This document shows positions 1 to 8,700 of a DNA stretch of 17,313 bases, piece after piece; within the stretch, counting starts at the first letter, position 1; each line of letters opens with the position of its first letter. The stretch comes from G020354085 sp964482055. Its GTDB lineage: Bacteria > Pseudomonadota > Gammaproteobacteria > Acidiferrobacterales > Sulfurifustaceae. Below the pieces are notes generated by a model. The model had not been told where the DNA came from. It searched no databases and worked only from the letters and a program-made list of their open reading frames with translations. The stretch lies in contig CAYZVX010000064.1 in assembly GCA_964482055.1 (NCBI GenBank), positions 1 through 17,313 of the forward strand, written 5' to 3'. Both the position numbers and the translations under genes were made by a program.

Positions 1-24
1 GGTGACCGGCAAATTGGCTCGCAT
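1..24 (-). CDS. 5' end of a second chemoreceptor, Aer/PAS type (cut by window edge)
   Basis: Only the first eight codons lie in the window and read MRANLPVT. An ATG at 24 follows a purine-rich GGAG-type ribosome binding site about seven bases upstream. The N-terminus resembles the opening of PAS-domain chemoreceptors of the Aer family, which often begin M-R-x-N-x-P-V-T before the PAS fold. The position directly downstream of a chemoreceptor gene in a che operon agrees with that reading. The assignment rests on eight residues plus context, so it is tentative; a gene start here is more certain than its product. Confidence 0.45.
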
Positions 25-31
25 GTGCCTC

Positions 32-53
32 TCCTGCTGTGTTCCTGCTGTGT
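32..53. repeat. 11-bp tandem direct duplication in front of the edge gene
   Basis: TCCTGCTGTGT occurs twice in succession (32-42 and 43-53). On the minus strand it gives two copies of ACACAGCAGGA just upstream of the ATG at 24, so a Shine-Dalgarno-like AGGA is duplicated. It looks like a simple slippage duplication. Confidence 0.7.
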
Positions 54-154
54 TCAGTGCTTAGCTCCAGACGTGACCGCGGACCCGCCCCTGATTTCCC
101 CGGAGGCCGGCCGCCGCGCCCGCACGATGTGCCGGACGCACGCCGCCCGGCCGT

Positions 155-1879
155 TCAGAATTCCGCCCATTCGTCGTCGGTTCCCGTGCGCCGCGGCGCC
201 TGTGCTGCCCGGTTGCTTGCCGCAAGGGCCGCCGCCGGCTTGGGGGGCGTGACGGTGCTCGCTTTCGCCTTGACGGGCTCGCGTGCGGGGCGCGCAGGTG
301 CTCCCGCTGCTGGGGTGCTCCGCGGCGCGTGCGCCTGCTGGCTGGTGCGGAAAAAACTGATCTGCTGCACGAGCCTTTGCGCCTGTTCTTCCATGCTCTT
401 GGAAGCGGCCGCGGCCTCTTCGACCAGTGCGGCGTTCTGCTGGGTCATCTCGTCCATCTGCATGACGGCCTTGTTGACCTGCTCGATGCCGGCGCTCTGC
501 TCCTGGCTAGCGGCGGCGATCTCGGCGACGATGTCGGTGACCTTCTTCACCGCATCCACGATCTCGGTGAGGGTCTTGCCGGAAGCGTCGACCAGCTCGG
601 AACCCGCCTTTATCTTTTCGACCGAGTCGTTGATGAGATCCTTGATTTCCTTGGCCGAGGCCGCCGAGCGCTGCGCGAGGTTGCGCACCTCCGAGGCCAC
701 GACCGCGAAGCCGCGACCCTGCTCGCCGGCCCGGGCCGCTTCGACCGCGGCGTTGAGCGCCAAGAGATTGGTCTGGAAGGCGATCTCGTCGATCACTCCG
801 ATGATGTCGGCGATCTTCTTCGAGGAATGCGTGATCTCGTTCATCGCGTCCACGGCCTTCGCCACGACTCCGCCGCCCTTCTCGGCCTGCGCGCGGGCGC
901 CGGCGGCGAGCTGGTTGGCCTGACGAGCGTTGTCGGCGTTCTGTTTCACCGTGGAGGTCATCTCCTCCATTGAGGAGGCGGTCTCTTCCAGGGCCGAGGC
1001 CTGTTCCTGCGTGCGTTGCGAAAGATCGTTGTTGCCGGCCGAGATCTGCTTGGCGGCGCTGCCCACCGATTCCGAGGACATTCGCACGTCGGCCACGATC
1101 TGGACGAGCTTATCATTCATCGCCTTCAGGGCCGCGAGCATCTTACCGACCTCGTCGTAGCGCTTGATCTCGATCGCATTGTCGAGCTCGCCATTGGCGA
1201 TGCGCTGCGCGACCGTGACCGCAGCATTCATCGGAACGGTGATGGCCTTGATCAGCAGCCAGGCCATGAACAGGGTGAGACCCAGGCCGATCACGATCGC
1301 CGCGATCGAGGCGTTGCGGATCGTCGCGTACATGGCGCTCGACTGCGCGTATTCCTGCCTGGCGACGTCCGATTGGAGCTTGACCAGACTGTTCACGCCC
1401 TCGCCGACCGGCGTGTACAGAGTCCGGACCTTGTCGGCCACGATCTTCCTGGCCTCGTCGATGCGGTGGGCACGCAGCGCCGCGGACGCGGCCTTGAGGC
1501 CCTCCTGCACGAACTTGCGCCGGTCCTCGGCGAACTTGTCGGCCAGCTGCTTTTCCTCCGGCGTGAGATAGGTGGCTAGGTACTGCTCCCAGATCTTCGT
1601 GATCTCGCCGATGTTGCGGTCGAGCTGCTCCATGTTGTCGCGGATGTAGCCCGGCTCCGGGGTGACCAGCGACACCGCGATCAGCAGGCGGTTGCGTAAA
1701 ATCAAACGGTCGATCATGGTGAGCTGCTCGACCGGCACCAGGCGGTCTTCGTACACCGAACGCAGGGACTCGTTGACCTTGTTCATGCCGACCAGGCCGA
1801 CCGCGCCGACGACAACCAGCAGCAGCGAGGCGATGCCCAGTGTCACAACGAGGCGCATCTTGATCGAAATGTTCTTCAC
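155..1879 (-). CDS. Methyl-accepting chemotaxis protein, two transmembrane segments
   Basis: A 574-residue receptor that should sense a periplasmic signal and control CheA through CheW at the inner membrane. A short cytoplasmic N-terminus is followed by TM1 (about residues 9-31), a mostly helical periplasmic domain of four-helix-bundle type (32-187), TM2 (about 190-213), a HAMP region (213-265) and a long cytoplasmic coiled-coil signalling domain. The hairpin tip near 363-395 has the conserved IDEIAFQTNLLALNAAVEAA core and the GEQGRGFAVVA segment, close to the enterobacterial Tsr-like class. QEQASALEET at 291-300 is a likely methylation stretch. After an Ala/Pro-rich linker the protein ends in EWAEF, matching the xWxxF tether for CheR/CheB. 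The GTG start at 1879 is chosen because it has a good AAGGAG site and puts TM1 at the N-terminus; the open frame runs further upstream only through cheW in another frame. The ligand is unknown. Confidence 0.95.
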   Translation of the reverse strand: MKNISIKMRLVVTLGIASLLLVVVGAVGLVGMNKVNESLRSVYEDRLVPVEQLTMIDRLILRNRLLIAVSLVTPEPGYIRDNMEQLDRNIGEITKIWEQYLATYLTPEEKQLADKFAEDRRKFVQEGLKAASAALRAHRIDEARKIVADKVRTLYTPVGEGVNSLVKLQSDVARQEYAQSSAMYATIRNASIAAIVIGLGLTLFMAWLLIKAITVPMNAAVTVAQRIANGELDNAIEIKRYDEVGKMLAALKAMNDKLVQIVADVRMSSESVGSAAKQISAGNNDLSQRTQEQASALEETASSMEEMTSTVKQNADNARQANQLAAGARAQAEKGGGVVAKAVDAMNEITHSSKKIADIIGVIDEIAFQTNLLALNAAVEAARAGEQGRGFAVVASEVRNLAQRSAASAKEIKDLINDSVEKIKAGSELVDASGKTLTEIVDAVKKVTDIVAEIAAASQEQSAGIEQVNKAVMQMDEMTQQNAALVEEAAAASKSMEEQAQRLVQQISFFRTSQQAHAPRSTPAAGAPARPAREPVKAKASTVTPPKPAAALAASNRAAQAPRRTGTDDEWAEF

Positions 1880-1887
1880 GACGGTTT

Positions 1888-1893
1888 CTCCTT
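1888..1893 (-). promoter_or_regulatory. Ribosome binding site fixing a GTG start
   Basis: AAGGAG on the minus strand ends eight bases before GTG at 1879. It decides the start of the chemoreceptor, whose open frame otherwise runs on to 2404. Confidence 0.75.
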
Positions 1894-1929
1894 GGTTGAT
1901 CCTGCTAACAGGCGGCACGCGCTTGCGGT

Positions 1930-2457
1930 TCAGTGCCCCTTGGCACCGGCTTGCGCGAGCGTCGAGAGCTCTTCCTGGCTCAACAGCTTGTCGATGTCGA
2001 GCAGCATCACCATGCGCTCGCTGGCGGTCGCCAGCCCCGAGATGAACTCGGTATTCATGGCGCTGCCGAAGTCCGGTGTGGGCCTGATGTCGCCGGCGGT
2101 GACATCGAGCACGTCGGACACGCTGTCCACCACCACCCCGAACACGTTGCTGCCGTGCGCGGTCCTGACCGACAGCACGATGATCACCGTGACCGGCGTG
2201 TACTCGACCTTCTCGAGATGGAAGCGCATGCGCATGTCGATGATCGGTACAATCACGCCGCGCAGGTTGAGCACGCCGAGCAGGTAAGTCGGGGCGTTCG
2301 GCACGCGCGTGACCTGCTGCCAGCCGCGGATCTCCTGCACGCGCAGGATGTCCACGCCGTATTCCTCGGCCCCCAGCGAGAAGGTGAGGAACTGCGTCAC
2401 GCACGCTGCGGGGGTCGCGCTGCCGGCGTCGCTGTTTAGTGCCCGTGCTACTTCCAT
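1930..2457 (-). CDS. cheW: CheW chemotaxis coupling protein
   Basis: A 175-residue single-domain CheW that links receptors to the P5 domain of CheA in the array. After about 20 variable residues the CheW fold begins with VTQFLTFSLGAEEYGVDI, followed by the conserved VPNAPTYLLGVLNLRG segment, the VIVPIIDMR strand and a C-terminal LLDIDKLLS. The ATG at 2457 is preceded by AAGGAG at six bases; a longer frame starts at 2565 but overlaps the end of cheA and adds no CheW-like sequence. It lies 34 bases downstream of cheA and 50 bases upstream of the receptor gene, so it is probably co-transcribed with both. Confidence 0.96.
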   Translation of the reverse strand: MEVARALNSDAGSATPAACVTQFLTFSLGAEEYGVDILRVQEIRGWQQVTRVPNAPTYLLGVLNLRGVIVPIIDMRMRFHLEKVEYTPVTVIIVLSVRTAHGSNVFGVVVDSVSDVLDVTAGDIRPTPDFGSAMNTEFISGLATASERMVMLLDIDKLLSQEELSTLAQAGAKGH

Positions 2458-2491
2458 AGCTGTCTCCTTTCGCGTCGCCGCGACGCGCTGA

Positions 2492-4471
2492 TCAGGCCGC
2501 CCGCCGTTGCTGGGCGATGCGGATGAGTCCGGGAATATCGAGGATGAGGGCGACCGAACCGTCACCCAGGATGGTGGCCCCGGACACGCCCTCCACCCGC
2601 TTGTAGTTCGCTTCCAGTGACTTGATCACGACCTGCTGCTGGCCGAGCAACTCATCGACGAACAGCCCGGCACGCCGACCGTCGCCCTCGACCACCACGA
2701 TCAATCCCTCGTGCAGGTGGCGGGTGCGCGGTCTGGCGCCGAACACCTCGTGCAACCGGATCACCGGCAGCACCTCGTCGCGGAAGCGGAATGCCTCGCC
2801 GCTGCCGGCCAGCACGTTCACCTCGCCGGGCTTGATCTGGGTCGAGACGATGATCGACACCAGCGGCACGATGTAGAACTCTTTGCCAACCGCCACCGAT
2901 TGCCCGTCCATGATGGCGAGCGTGAGCGGCAGGCGCACCGTGAAGCGCGAGCCCTGGCCAGGTGTCGAGGCGATCTCCACGGTGCCGCCGAGGCTGCCGA
3001 TGTTCTTGCGCACCACGTCCATGCCGACGCCGCGGCCGGAGACATCGCTCACCTGCTCGGCGGTGGAGAACCCCGGCAGGAAGACGAGCTCGTGAATCTG
3101 CTCGTCCGTGAGAAGGTCGATATCCCTGACCAGTCCGCGTTCCCTCGCCTTCCGTAGAATCTTGTCGCAGTTGAGCCCGGCACCGTCGTCAATGATGTCT
3201 ATCACGATGTTGCCGCCCTTGTGGTACGCGGCGAGCGTGAGCGCGCCGGTCTCGGGCTTGCCGGCCGCGCGCCGGACATCGGGCGGCTCGATGCCGTGAT
3301 CGAGCGCGTTGCGTACCAGGTGCACCAGCGGATCCACGATCTTCTCGAGCACCGTCTTGTCGAGCTCGGTGCCCTCGCCGGTCATCTTGAGCTCTACCTT
3401 CTTGCCGAGCTTGGCCGACAGGTCGTGCACCAGGCGCGGCACGCGATTGAAGGCGAAGCTGATCGGCAGCATGCGGATGCGCATCACCGATTCCTGCAAC
3501 TCGCGGGTGTTGCGTTCGAGGTCGGCCAGCCCTTGCTGGAGCTTGTGCAACTTGCTCATCTCGAAGTTCTCGCCGATCTGGCGCAGGATGTTCTGGGTGA
3601 TGACCAGCTCGCCCACCATGTTGATGAGCGCGTCCACCTTGGCGGTGTCCACGCGTATCGAGGCGCTCTCGCCGCCGGCGCGCCGCTCCTCGCCGCTGCG
3701 CCGGTCGCCACCACATCGGGTCGGCGCCGGCGTCGAAGCCGATGCCGGAAGGGGTTCGATGCGCAGATCGCTATCGTCCCGCACCCATTCGAACAGCTCC
3801 TCCACGGCTGTCGCTGGGACGCTGCCTTTGAGCCGGAGCAACCAACCGAGATGGCTTTCTTCGGGGTCGAGCTCGACGAACGGCGGCAGACCGGCGAGAT
3901 CGGCCTCGACCGTCAGCTCGCCGAGCGCCGCCAGCTCGCGAAAAATGCGCACCGGGTCGTTGCCGGTCTTGAACAGGTGGGGTTTGGGACGGAAGCGGAT
4001 CAGCCAGCCGCTAGTGCCGGAGATCGGCGATCGCAAGTCGGAAGCGATCGGCTTTGACCCCTCACTCGCGGCCCCCGGCTCGCGGCTGGCCAGCATCGCC
4101 TCCAGCCTACCCTGCACGTCGGCGACGCGCGCGGCATCGATCGCGGCCCGGGAACGAACGGCCTCTAACATCTCGCGCAGGCAATCCACCGATTCGAGCA
4201 GCCGGTTCACGGCCTCGGGCGTGACCGGCCGCCGGCCGTCGCGCATCTCGTTGAGCAACGTCTCCAGCACGTGGGTGAACTTCGCAACTTCCGTGAATCC
4301 GAACGTGCCGGAACCGCCCTTGATCGAATGCGCAGCGCGGAAGATGGTGTTGATGGCATCGGCCTCCGCCCCGCCGGCCTGCAGATTGAGCAGGCCGGAT
4401 TCCATCACGTCCAGGCCTTCGAAAGACTCTTCGAAGAAGGTCTGTTGGAATTGTTCGAGGTTGATCGCCAT
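2492..4471 (-). CDS. cheA: CheA chemotaxis histidine kinase
   Basis: A 659-residue CheA. An N-terminal HPt (P1) domain carries the phosphoacceptor His48 in AAHSIKGGSGTFG. A second region at roughly 150-245 (beginning GWLIRFRP, ending near DDSDLRIEPL) is the P2-like segment common to CheA proteins of this group. A charged linker (GGDRRSGEERRAGG) follows, then P3 dimerisation (from SIRVDTAKVDALINMVGELV), the P4 ATP-binding domain with N-box LVRNALDHGIE, G1 DDGAGLN and G2 GRGVGMD, and the CheW-like P5 domain to the end. All catalytic boxes are intact, so it should be active, passing phosphate to the CheY encoded 20 bases upstream. The ATG has a modest GGGA ribosome binding site. Its partners CheW and a receptor follow directly downstream. 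Confidence 0.97.
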   Translation of the reverse strand: MAINLEQFQQTFFEESFEGLDVMESGLLNLQAGGAEADAINTIFRAAHSIKGGSGTFGFTEVAKFTHVLETLLNEMRDGRRPVTPEAVNRLLESVDCLREMLEAVRSRAAIDAARVADVQGRLEAMLASREPGAASEGSKPIASDLRSPISGTSGWLIRFRPKPHLFKTGNDPVRIFRELAALGELTVEADLAGLPPFVELDPEESHLGWLLRLKGSVPATAVEELFEWVRDDSDLRIEPLPASASTPAPTRCGGDRRSGEERRAGGESASIRVDTAKVDALINMVGELVITQNILRQIGENFEMSKLHKLQQGLADLERNTRELQESVMRIRMLPISFAFNRVPRLVHDLSAKLGKKVELKMTGEGTELDKTVLEKIVDPLVHLVRNALDHGIEPPDVRRAAGKPETGALTLAAYHKGGNIVIDIIDDGAGLNCDKILRKARERGLVRDIDLLTDEQIHELVFLPGFSTAEQVSDVSGRGVGMDVVRKNIGSLGGTVEIASTPGQGSRFTVRLPLTLAIMDGQSVAVGKEFYIVPLVSIIVSTQIKPGEVNVLAGSGEAFRFRDEVLPVIRLHEVFGARPRTRHLHEGLIVVVEGDGRRAGLFVDELLGQQQVVIKSLEANYKRVEGVSGATILGDGSVALILDIPGLIRIAQQRRAA

Positions 4472-4491
4472 GACCGTCCCTGGGGCCGTAG

Positions 4492-4854
4492 TCAGCTCAA
4501 GACCTTCTTGATGGTGGCGAGTAGCTGCTCGGGATTGAAGGGTTTGACGATCCAGCCCGTGGCGCCGGCCGCCTTGCCTTCCTGCTTCTTGGCGTCGCCG
4601 GCCTCGGTCGTGAGCATCAGGATCGGCGTGAACTTGTAGTCCGGAAGCCGGCGCAGCTCCTTGATGAGCGCGATACCGTCCAGGTTGGGCATGTTCACGT
4701 CGGTGACCACGAGGTCGACCTTCTTGCCCTTGGCGGCATTGAGCGCCTTGACGCCGTCGTCGGCCTCGACGACCTCGTAGCCCGCGCCCTTGAGCGTGAA
4801 GCTCACCATCTGCCGCATCGAGGCGGAGTCGTCCACTGCCAGTATCGTCGCCAT
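4492..4854 (-). CDS. cheY: CheY-type single-domain response regulator
   Basis: A 120-residue receiver with no output domain. The acidic pair is Asp8/Asp9, the phosphoacceptor is Asp52 (TDVNMPNLDG), Thr82/Thr83 lie at the switch position and Lys104 is in the invariant KPF. The sequence GAGYEVVEADDGVKAL is typical of CheY proteins from this kind of che operon. It should take phosphate from CheA and act either on the flagellar motor or as a phosphate sink; these alternatives cannot be separated from sequence. AGGAG lies eight bases before the ATG. It sits between the STAS gene (46-base gap) and cheA (20-base gap). Confidence 0.95.
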   Translation of the reverse strand: MATILAVDDSASMRQMVSFTLKGAGYEVVEADDGVKALNAAKGKKVDLVVTDVNMPNLDGIALIKELRRLPDYKFTPILMLTTEAGDAKKQEGKAAGATGWIVKPFNPEQLLATIKKVLS

Positions 4855-4900
4855 CGTCGGGTCTCCTGCGTTGTCGTTCAGTCGGTCGTCGAAGTACGGC

Positions 4901-5203
4901 TCAGGCCACGGGCAGGTCCAGCTCCTGCGCGAGGCCGGTCAGCGCCGCGGCACGCCGGAGCGCCGCCGACGGCGCCTGCCAGCTCACAGACATGCCGCGG
5001 CCGCGCGCGGCGCGCAAAAAGGCGGTGAGGAGTTGCAGTCCCGCAGCGTCCACGCGCTGCAGTTGGCCGGCCTCGAGCAGCGCCGGTGCGCCGGCATCCA
5101 GCGCGACGCCGAGGCGCGCGTGCCAGGCGCGCGCCTCGGCAATGCCGAGGCTTTCGCCACAGGCGATGGTGACCGTTCCCGGAACATCCTGACGATCCTT
5201 CAT
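4901..5203 (-). CDS. STAS-domain protein (anti-sigma-factor-antagonist fold), first gene of the che operon
   Basis: A 100-residue protein made of one STAS domain. The fold is recognisable from VTIACGESLGIAEARAWHARLGVALDAG, then the core strand LLEAGQLQRVDAAGLQLLTAFLRAARGRG and a final SVSWQAPSAALRRAAALTGL helix pair. In phosphoregulated STAS proteins a Ser or Thr follows the Asp at the start of this second helix (DS/T-A/G); here the residue is Ala53 in VDAAG. Small STAS proteins are common at the head of che operons, but their role there is not settled. The ATG at 5203 has AAGGG at eight bases. An eight-codon upstream frame ends on its start codon. It is followed by cheY. Confidence 0.88.
   Translation of the reverse strand: MKDRQDVPGTVTIACGESLGIAEARAWHARLGVALDAGAPALLEAGQLQRVDAAGLQLLTAFLRAARGRGMSVSWQAPSAALRRAAALTGLAQELDLPVA
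5108..5140. repeat. 13-bp perfect inverted repeat inside the STAS gene
   Basis: GCCGAGGCGCGCG at 5108-5120 pairs exactly with CGCGCGCCTCGGC at 5128-5140 around a seven-base loop. It falls in the codons for the first helix of the STAS domain. All pairs but a few are G-C, so the mRNA hairpin would be very stable. No T-run follows on either strand, so it is not a standard terminator. Confidence 0.8.
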
Positions 5204-5226
5204 GGTGAATCCCTTTCAGTCCTCAT
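5200..5226 (-). other. Possible eight-residue leader frame coupled to the STAS gene
   Basis: An ATG at 5226, preceded by GAGG at six bases, opens the frame MRTERDSP. It ends at a TGA that overlaps the STAS start codon as ATGA. An in-frame stop lies just upstream, so the frame is not an extension of a longer gene. Such a short frame can occur by chance; it is listed because of its overlap and its ribosome binding site. Confidence 0.2.
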
Positions 5227-5492
5227 TGCTGCCTCTGCCCGGTCTCAGGCTTCAGTGCGGCCGATGCGGACACACGTCGGCCGTCACTATCCGGCGCGCG
5301 CCAAAACGCGGCGCGACCACGGGTACGCCGGGGGACGATCCCCGGTGAGAAAATCGGTTAAGTCGGCGGGAGTTGGGCCGGTGTCAGGAGGCCGCAGGAA
5401 GGCGGGCGTCCCGGAGGCGGTGGGCCGCGGTCGCGGAGCGAGGGTTGGGCTCAGCGATCGAGCGCGGCGTCATCCGCAGTTTCGACACCCGC

Positions 5493-5519
5493 ATATCGGC
5501 CGGTGCACGGAAATCTTGA
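5493..5519 (-). promoter_or_regulatory. Sigma-28 (FliA)-like promoter for the che operon
   Basis: On the minus strand TCAAGATT, 11 bases, then GCCGATAT. The flagellar sigma-28 consensus is TAAAGTTT-N11-GCCGATAA, so 6 of 8 and 7 of 8 positions agree with exact spacing. Chemotaxis genes are classical FliA targets, which adds weight. The start site would be near 5485. Confidence 0.5.
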
Positions 5520-5587
5520 TGCCGGCCGGAACGCGGGGTTGCTCGCGCGCCGGGATTCCGTCGGATTTCTGCCTCGGGGCGTTACAT

Positions 5588-5603
5588 TGCAATCGACATG
5601 CCA
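5588..5603 (-). promoter_or_regulatory. Sigma-54 (RpoN) promoter, near consensus
   Basis: The minus strand reads TGGCATGTCGATTGCA, matching the -24/-12 consensus TGGCAC-N5-TTGCW in all positions except one pyrimidine swap, with GG and GC correctly spaced. Transcription would start near 5577 and run into the che operon. An enhancer-binding activator (FleQ/FlrC class in flagellar systems) would be needed; no site was identified. Confidence 0.65.
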
Positions 5604-5711
5604 GCCCGGACTTGTTCCAGGTCCGTGAATGAAGTGGCGTCATTTTGCGGAGGCCGGACCCTCAGGGCGGGATTTCCCGACGGCTCCGGGAGGCACGGAT
5701 ACTTGCAGGTC

Positions 5712-8700
5712 TCAACCCCGTCCCGGCCCGCCGCCATCCTGGCGCGCAGCACTCGCGGCCAGCGCGTAGTGGCGAAACGCCTCGCGCAGGTTCTCGCGCA
5801 GCAGCTCGTCCTCCCACGGCTTGGTCAGGAACTTGTACACCGCGCCGCGGTTGATGGCGTCGGTGACCGACTTGAGCTCGGTGTAGCCGGACAGCACGAT
5901 CCGCACCGTGTCCGGATACATCGCCTTGACCCGACCGAGAAACTCGGTACCGGTCATCTCCGGCATGCGCTGGTCGGACAGGATCACGGCGACCGGCTGG
6001 CGAGCCAGGATCTCGAACGCCTGGTTCGGCCCGGTGGCGGTGAGGACCCGATAGCCTTCGTTGCGCAGGGCGCGCACCAGCGCCTTGCGGATGTTCTCTT
6101 CGTCATCCACGACCAGCAGGGTCTGCGCCGCGGCGCCGTCATCCTCCGGCAATGCCAGCCGGCGGTTTTCGTACAGCAGGCGCGCGAGGTCGCCGGCCGG
6201 CAGCGGCTTGCTGAAGTAATAACCCTGGATGGCGTCGCATCCGCGCCGCCTCAGGAACGCCAGTTGCTCCTCGGTCTCCACGCCCTCGGCTACCACCTTG
6301 ATGCCGAGGCTGTGCGCGAGCCGAATGACCGCCTGGGCGATGGCCGCATCGTCCGGATCGGTGGTGATGTCCTGAATGAAGGACTTGTCGATCTTGAGTG
6401 AGCCGATGGGAAAGCGCTTGAGGTAGCCGAGGCTCGAGTAGCCGGTGCCGAAGTCGTCCAGCGACAGCCCCACCCCCATGGCATCGAGCTGCTGCAGCGT
6501 CTGCTGGGTGGCCTCGGCGTCGTGCATCAGGACGCTCTCGGTGATCTCGAGCACCAGTTGCGAAGCCGCGACACCGGTCCCGGCCAGCGCCTGACGCACG
6601 GTCTGGAGCAGCAGTGCCTGTTCGCGAAATTGCCGTGCCGAAAGATTCACCGACATCTTGATGGGCGGGAGGCCCGCATCCTGCCAGGCCTTGAGCTGGG
6701 CACAGGCGGTGTGCATTACCCACTCGCCGATCGGGATAATGAGCCCGGTGTCCTCGGCGAGCGGAATGAACTCGAGCGGCGGAACCATTTCGTTCCCGCG
6801 CCGCCAGCGGATCAGCGCCTCGACGCCGGTGACGGCGCCGCTCATGAGATCGACCTGCGGCTGGTAGTGCAGCAGGAACTCGCCGCGCTCGAGCGCCTGG
6901 CGCAGGTCCGTCTCCAGCGCGAACTGCCGCTGCATGCGCTGGTTGAGCGCGGCGGTGTAGAACTGGAAGGTGTTCCGTCCCGATTCCTTGGCGTGGTACA
7001 TGGCGGCATCGGCGTTGCGCAGCAGGGCCTCCGGCTCGCGGTCGTCGAACGGATAGAGCGCGATGCCGATCGAGACCGTGACGAACAGCTCCCGGTCGGC
7101 GAGCCGGAACGGCTCCCGGAACCGCTCGCAGATCTTGTGGGCCACGCGCGCCACGTCGTCGACGTGCGCGACGTTGGCCAGCACCACCGTGAACTCGTCG
7201 CCGCTCGGCCGTGCCACGGTGTCGCCGGGGCGCACCGCCTCCACCAGGCGGCTGGCGACCGCGCCGAGCAGCCGGTCGCCGGCCTCGTGCCCGAGCGTAT
7301 CGTTGATGTTCTTGAAGCGGTCGAGATCCAGAAACAAGACCGCCACCAGGCGCTCGTGGCGGTCGGCCTCGGCCAGGGACTGGATGAGCCGCTCGAGGAG
7401 GCGCGCGCGGTTGGGCAGTCCCGTGAGGCTGTCGTGGTAGGCCAGGTAGTTCAACCGCTCTTCGGTGCGGCGGCGCTCGCTGATGTCCAAGATGATGGCC
7501 ACGAACACCGGCGGGGCCTCGGTGCGCGACAGCTGCAGGCGCACCTCGACCGGATAGCGCGTGCCGTCCTTGCGCCGGTGCACGGTTTCGAAGACCAGCA
7601 CCTCCTGGGTACCGTCACGCAGCGGTGCGATCAGCGCGTCAAAACGCGCGCGGTCGAACTCGGGCTTGAGGTCGAGCGGCGTCATGGTGCGCAGCTCGTC
7701 CATGCCGTAGCCGAGGTTGCGGCACGCGCCGGCGTTCACCTGGGTGAAGCGCAGCGTCGCGGCGTCGAACACGTAGATCTCGTTCGCCGAGCTGTCGAGG
7801 ATGCGGCCGAGACGAGCGGCCAGGCCCTGCGCCTCCAGGTACGGCGTGATATCGCGGCCGGTGGAGATGAAATGGGTGATGCGACCCTGCCCGTCCCGGA
7901 TCGGCGTGATGTTCTTTCCCTCGTGGTACAACGAGCCGTCCTTGCGGCGGTTGATGAATACCTCACGGAAGGTCTCGCCGCGCCGCAGCGTCTCCCACAG
8001 CCGCCGGTAGAAATCCGCGCCGTGCTGGCCGGATTTCACCAGGCTGGGTTTGCGCCCGATGGCCTCGGCGCGGGTGTAGCCGGTGGTCTGCTCGAAACCC
8101 GAATTGACGTACTCGATGACGCCCTGGCTGTCCGTGATCACCACCGAATCCGCGGTCTGTTCCACGGCGCTCGAGAGCTTCAGCATCTCGGCCTCGGCCG
8201 CCGCGTGCGCCTGCCTGAGCGCCTCCTCGCGCTGCTGGCGCCGGTAACTGTCGTAGAGCACGGCGGCGGTGTGGGCGAGCGACTCGAGTTTCGCGCGTTC
8301 GGTTTCGCCGTAGCCTCCCGGGCGGTTGGCCACACCGATTATCCCCACCACCTGGTCGCCGCGGCGCATCGGAATACCGAGGAAGCTCGTGAGCGGCGGA
8401 TGCCCGGGCGGGAGGCTGCGCCCGGCACGCGGATCGCTCGCCGGATCGTTCGACAGCACCGTCCCGCCGCTGGTGACGACGTGTCCGAAGAGATTGTTGA
8501 AACCGGTGAATTCGAGATAGCCGACCTGCTCGTAGGTCTGCAGCGCCTGCTCGTAGAACGCGCGGTTGGTCGCGGCGTGCCACTTGACGCCGGCGTGGGC
8601 GAGTATCCGCAGGGTGTTGTTCTCGGTCAGCACGCCGGCGAAGCCGTACTCGCTTTGCGTCTGCACGATCGCAAAGTGCACCAGCATCGCGCTCGCCTTC

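Larger units (their letters stand above)
5204..5711. other. 508-base intergenic region: promoter and leader of the che operon
   Basis: No convincing gene lies here on either strand. The region separates the stop codon of the GGDEF-EAL-receiver gene from the start of the STAS gene. It holds a sigma-54-type promoter (5588-5603), a sigma-28-like promoter (5493-5519) and the eight-codon leader frame. If either promoter is used, the che mRNA has a leader of roughly 280 to 370 bases. I saw no clear intrinsic terminator for the upstream gene. Confidence 0.7.

Noticed and set aside
177..312. Claim that the ATPase binds c-di-GMP through an MshEN domain (residues 177-312 of the protein encoded at 9104-11347)
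   Set aside because: The N-terminal region has the right place and size but lacks the canonical RLG and L-x-x-x-G motif residues, so binding cannot be asserted. The coordinates given here are residue numbers.
555..1170. Conserved reading on the plus strand opposite the receptor signalling domain
   Set aside because: The plus-strand frames only mirror the strongly biased codons of the coiled coil; no start site or motif supports them.
1880..2404. Extension of the chemoreceptor frame to 2404
   Set aside because: The extra residues are the other frame of cheW; the GTG at 1879 has a strong ribosome binding site and gives a proper TM1 start.
4028..4050. Inverted repeat CGATCGC/GCGATCG in cheA
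   Set aside because: It is only seven bases long, lies in the low-constraint linker between P1 and P2, and is probably chance.
5640..5711. Intrinsic terminator after the GGDEF-EAL gene
   Set aside because: GC-rich short inverted segments are present but no stable stem followed by a T-run was found on the minus strand.
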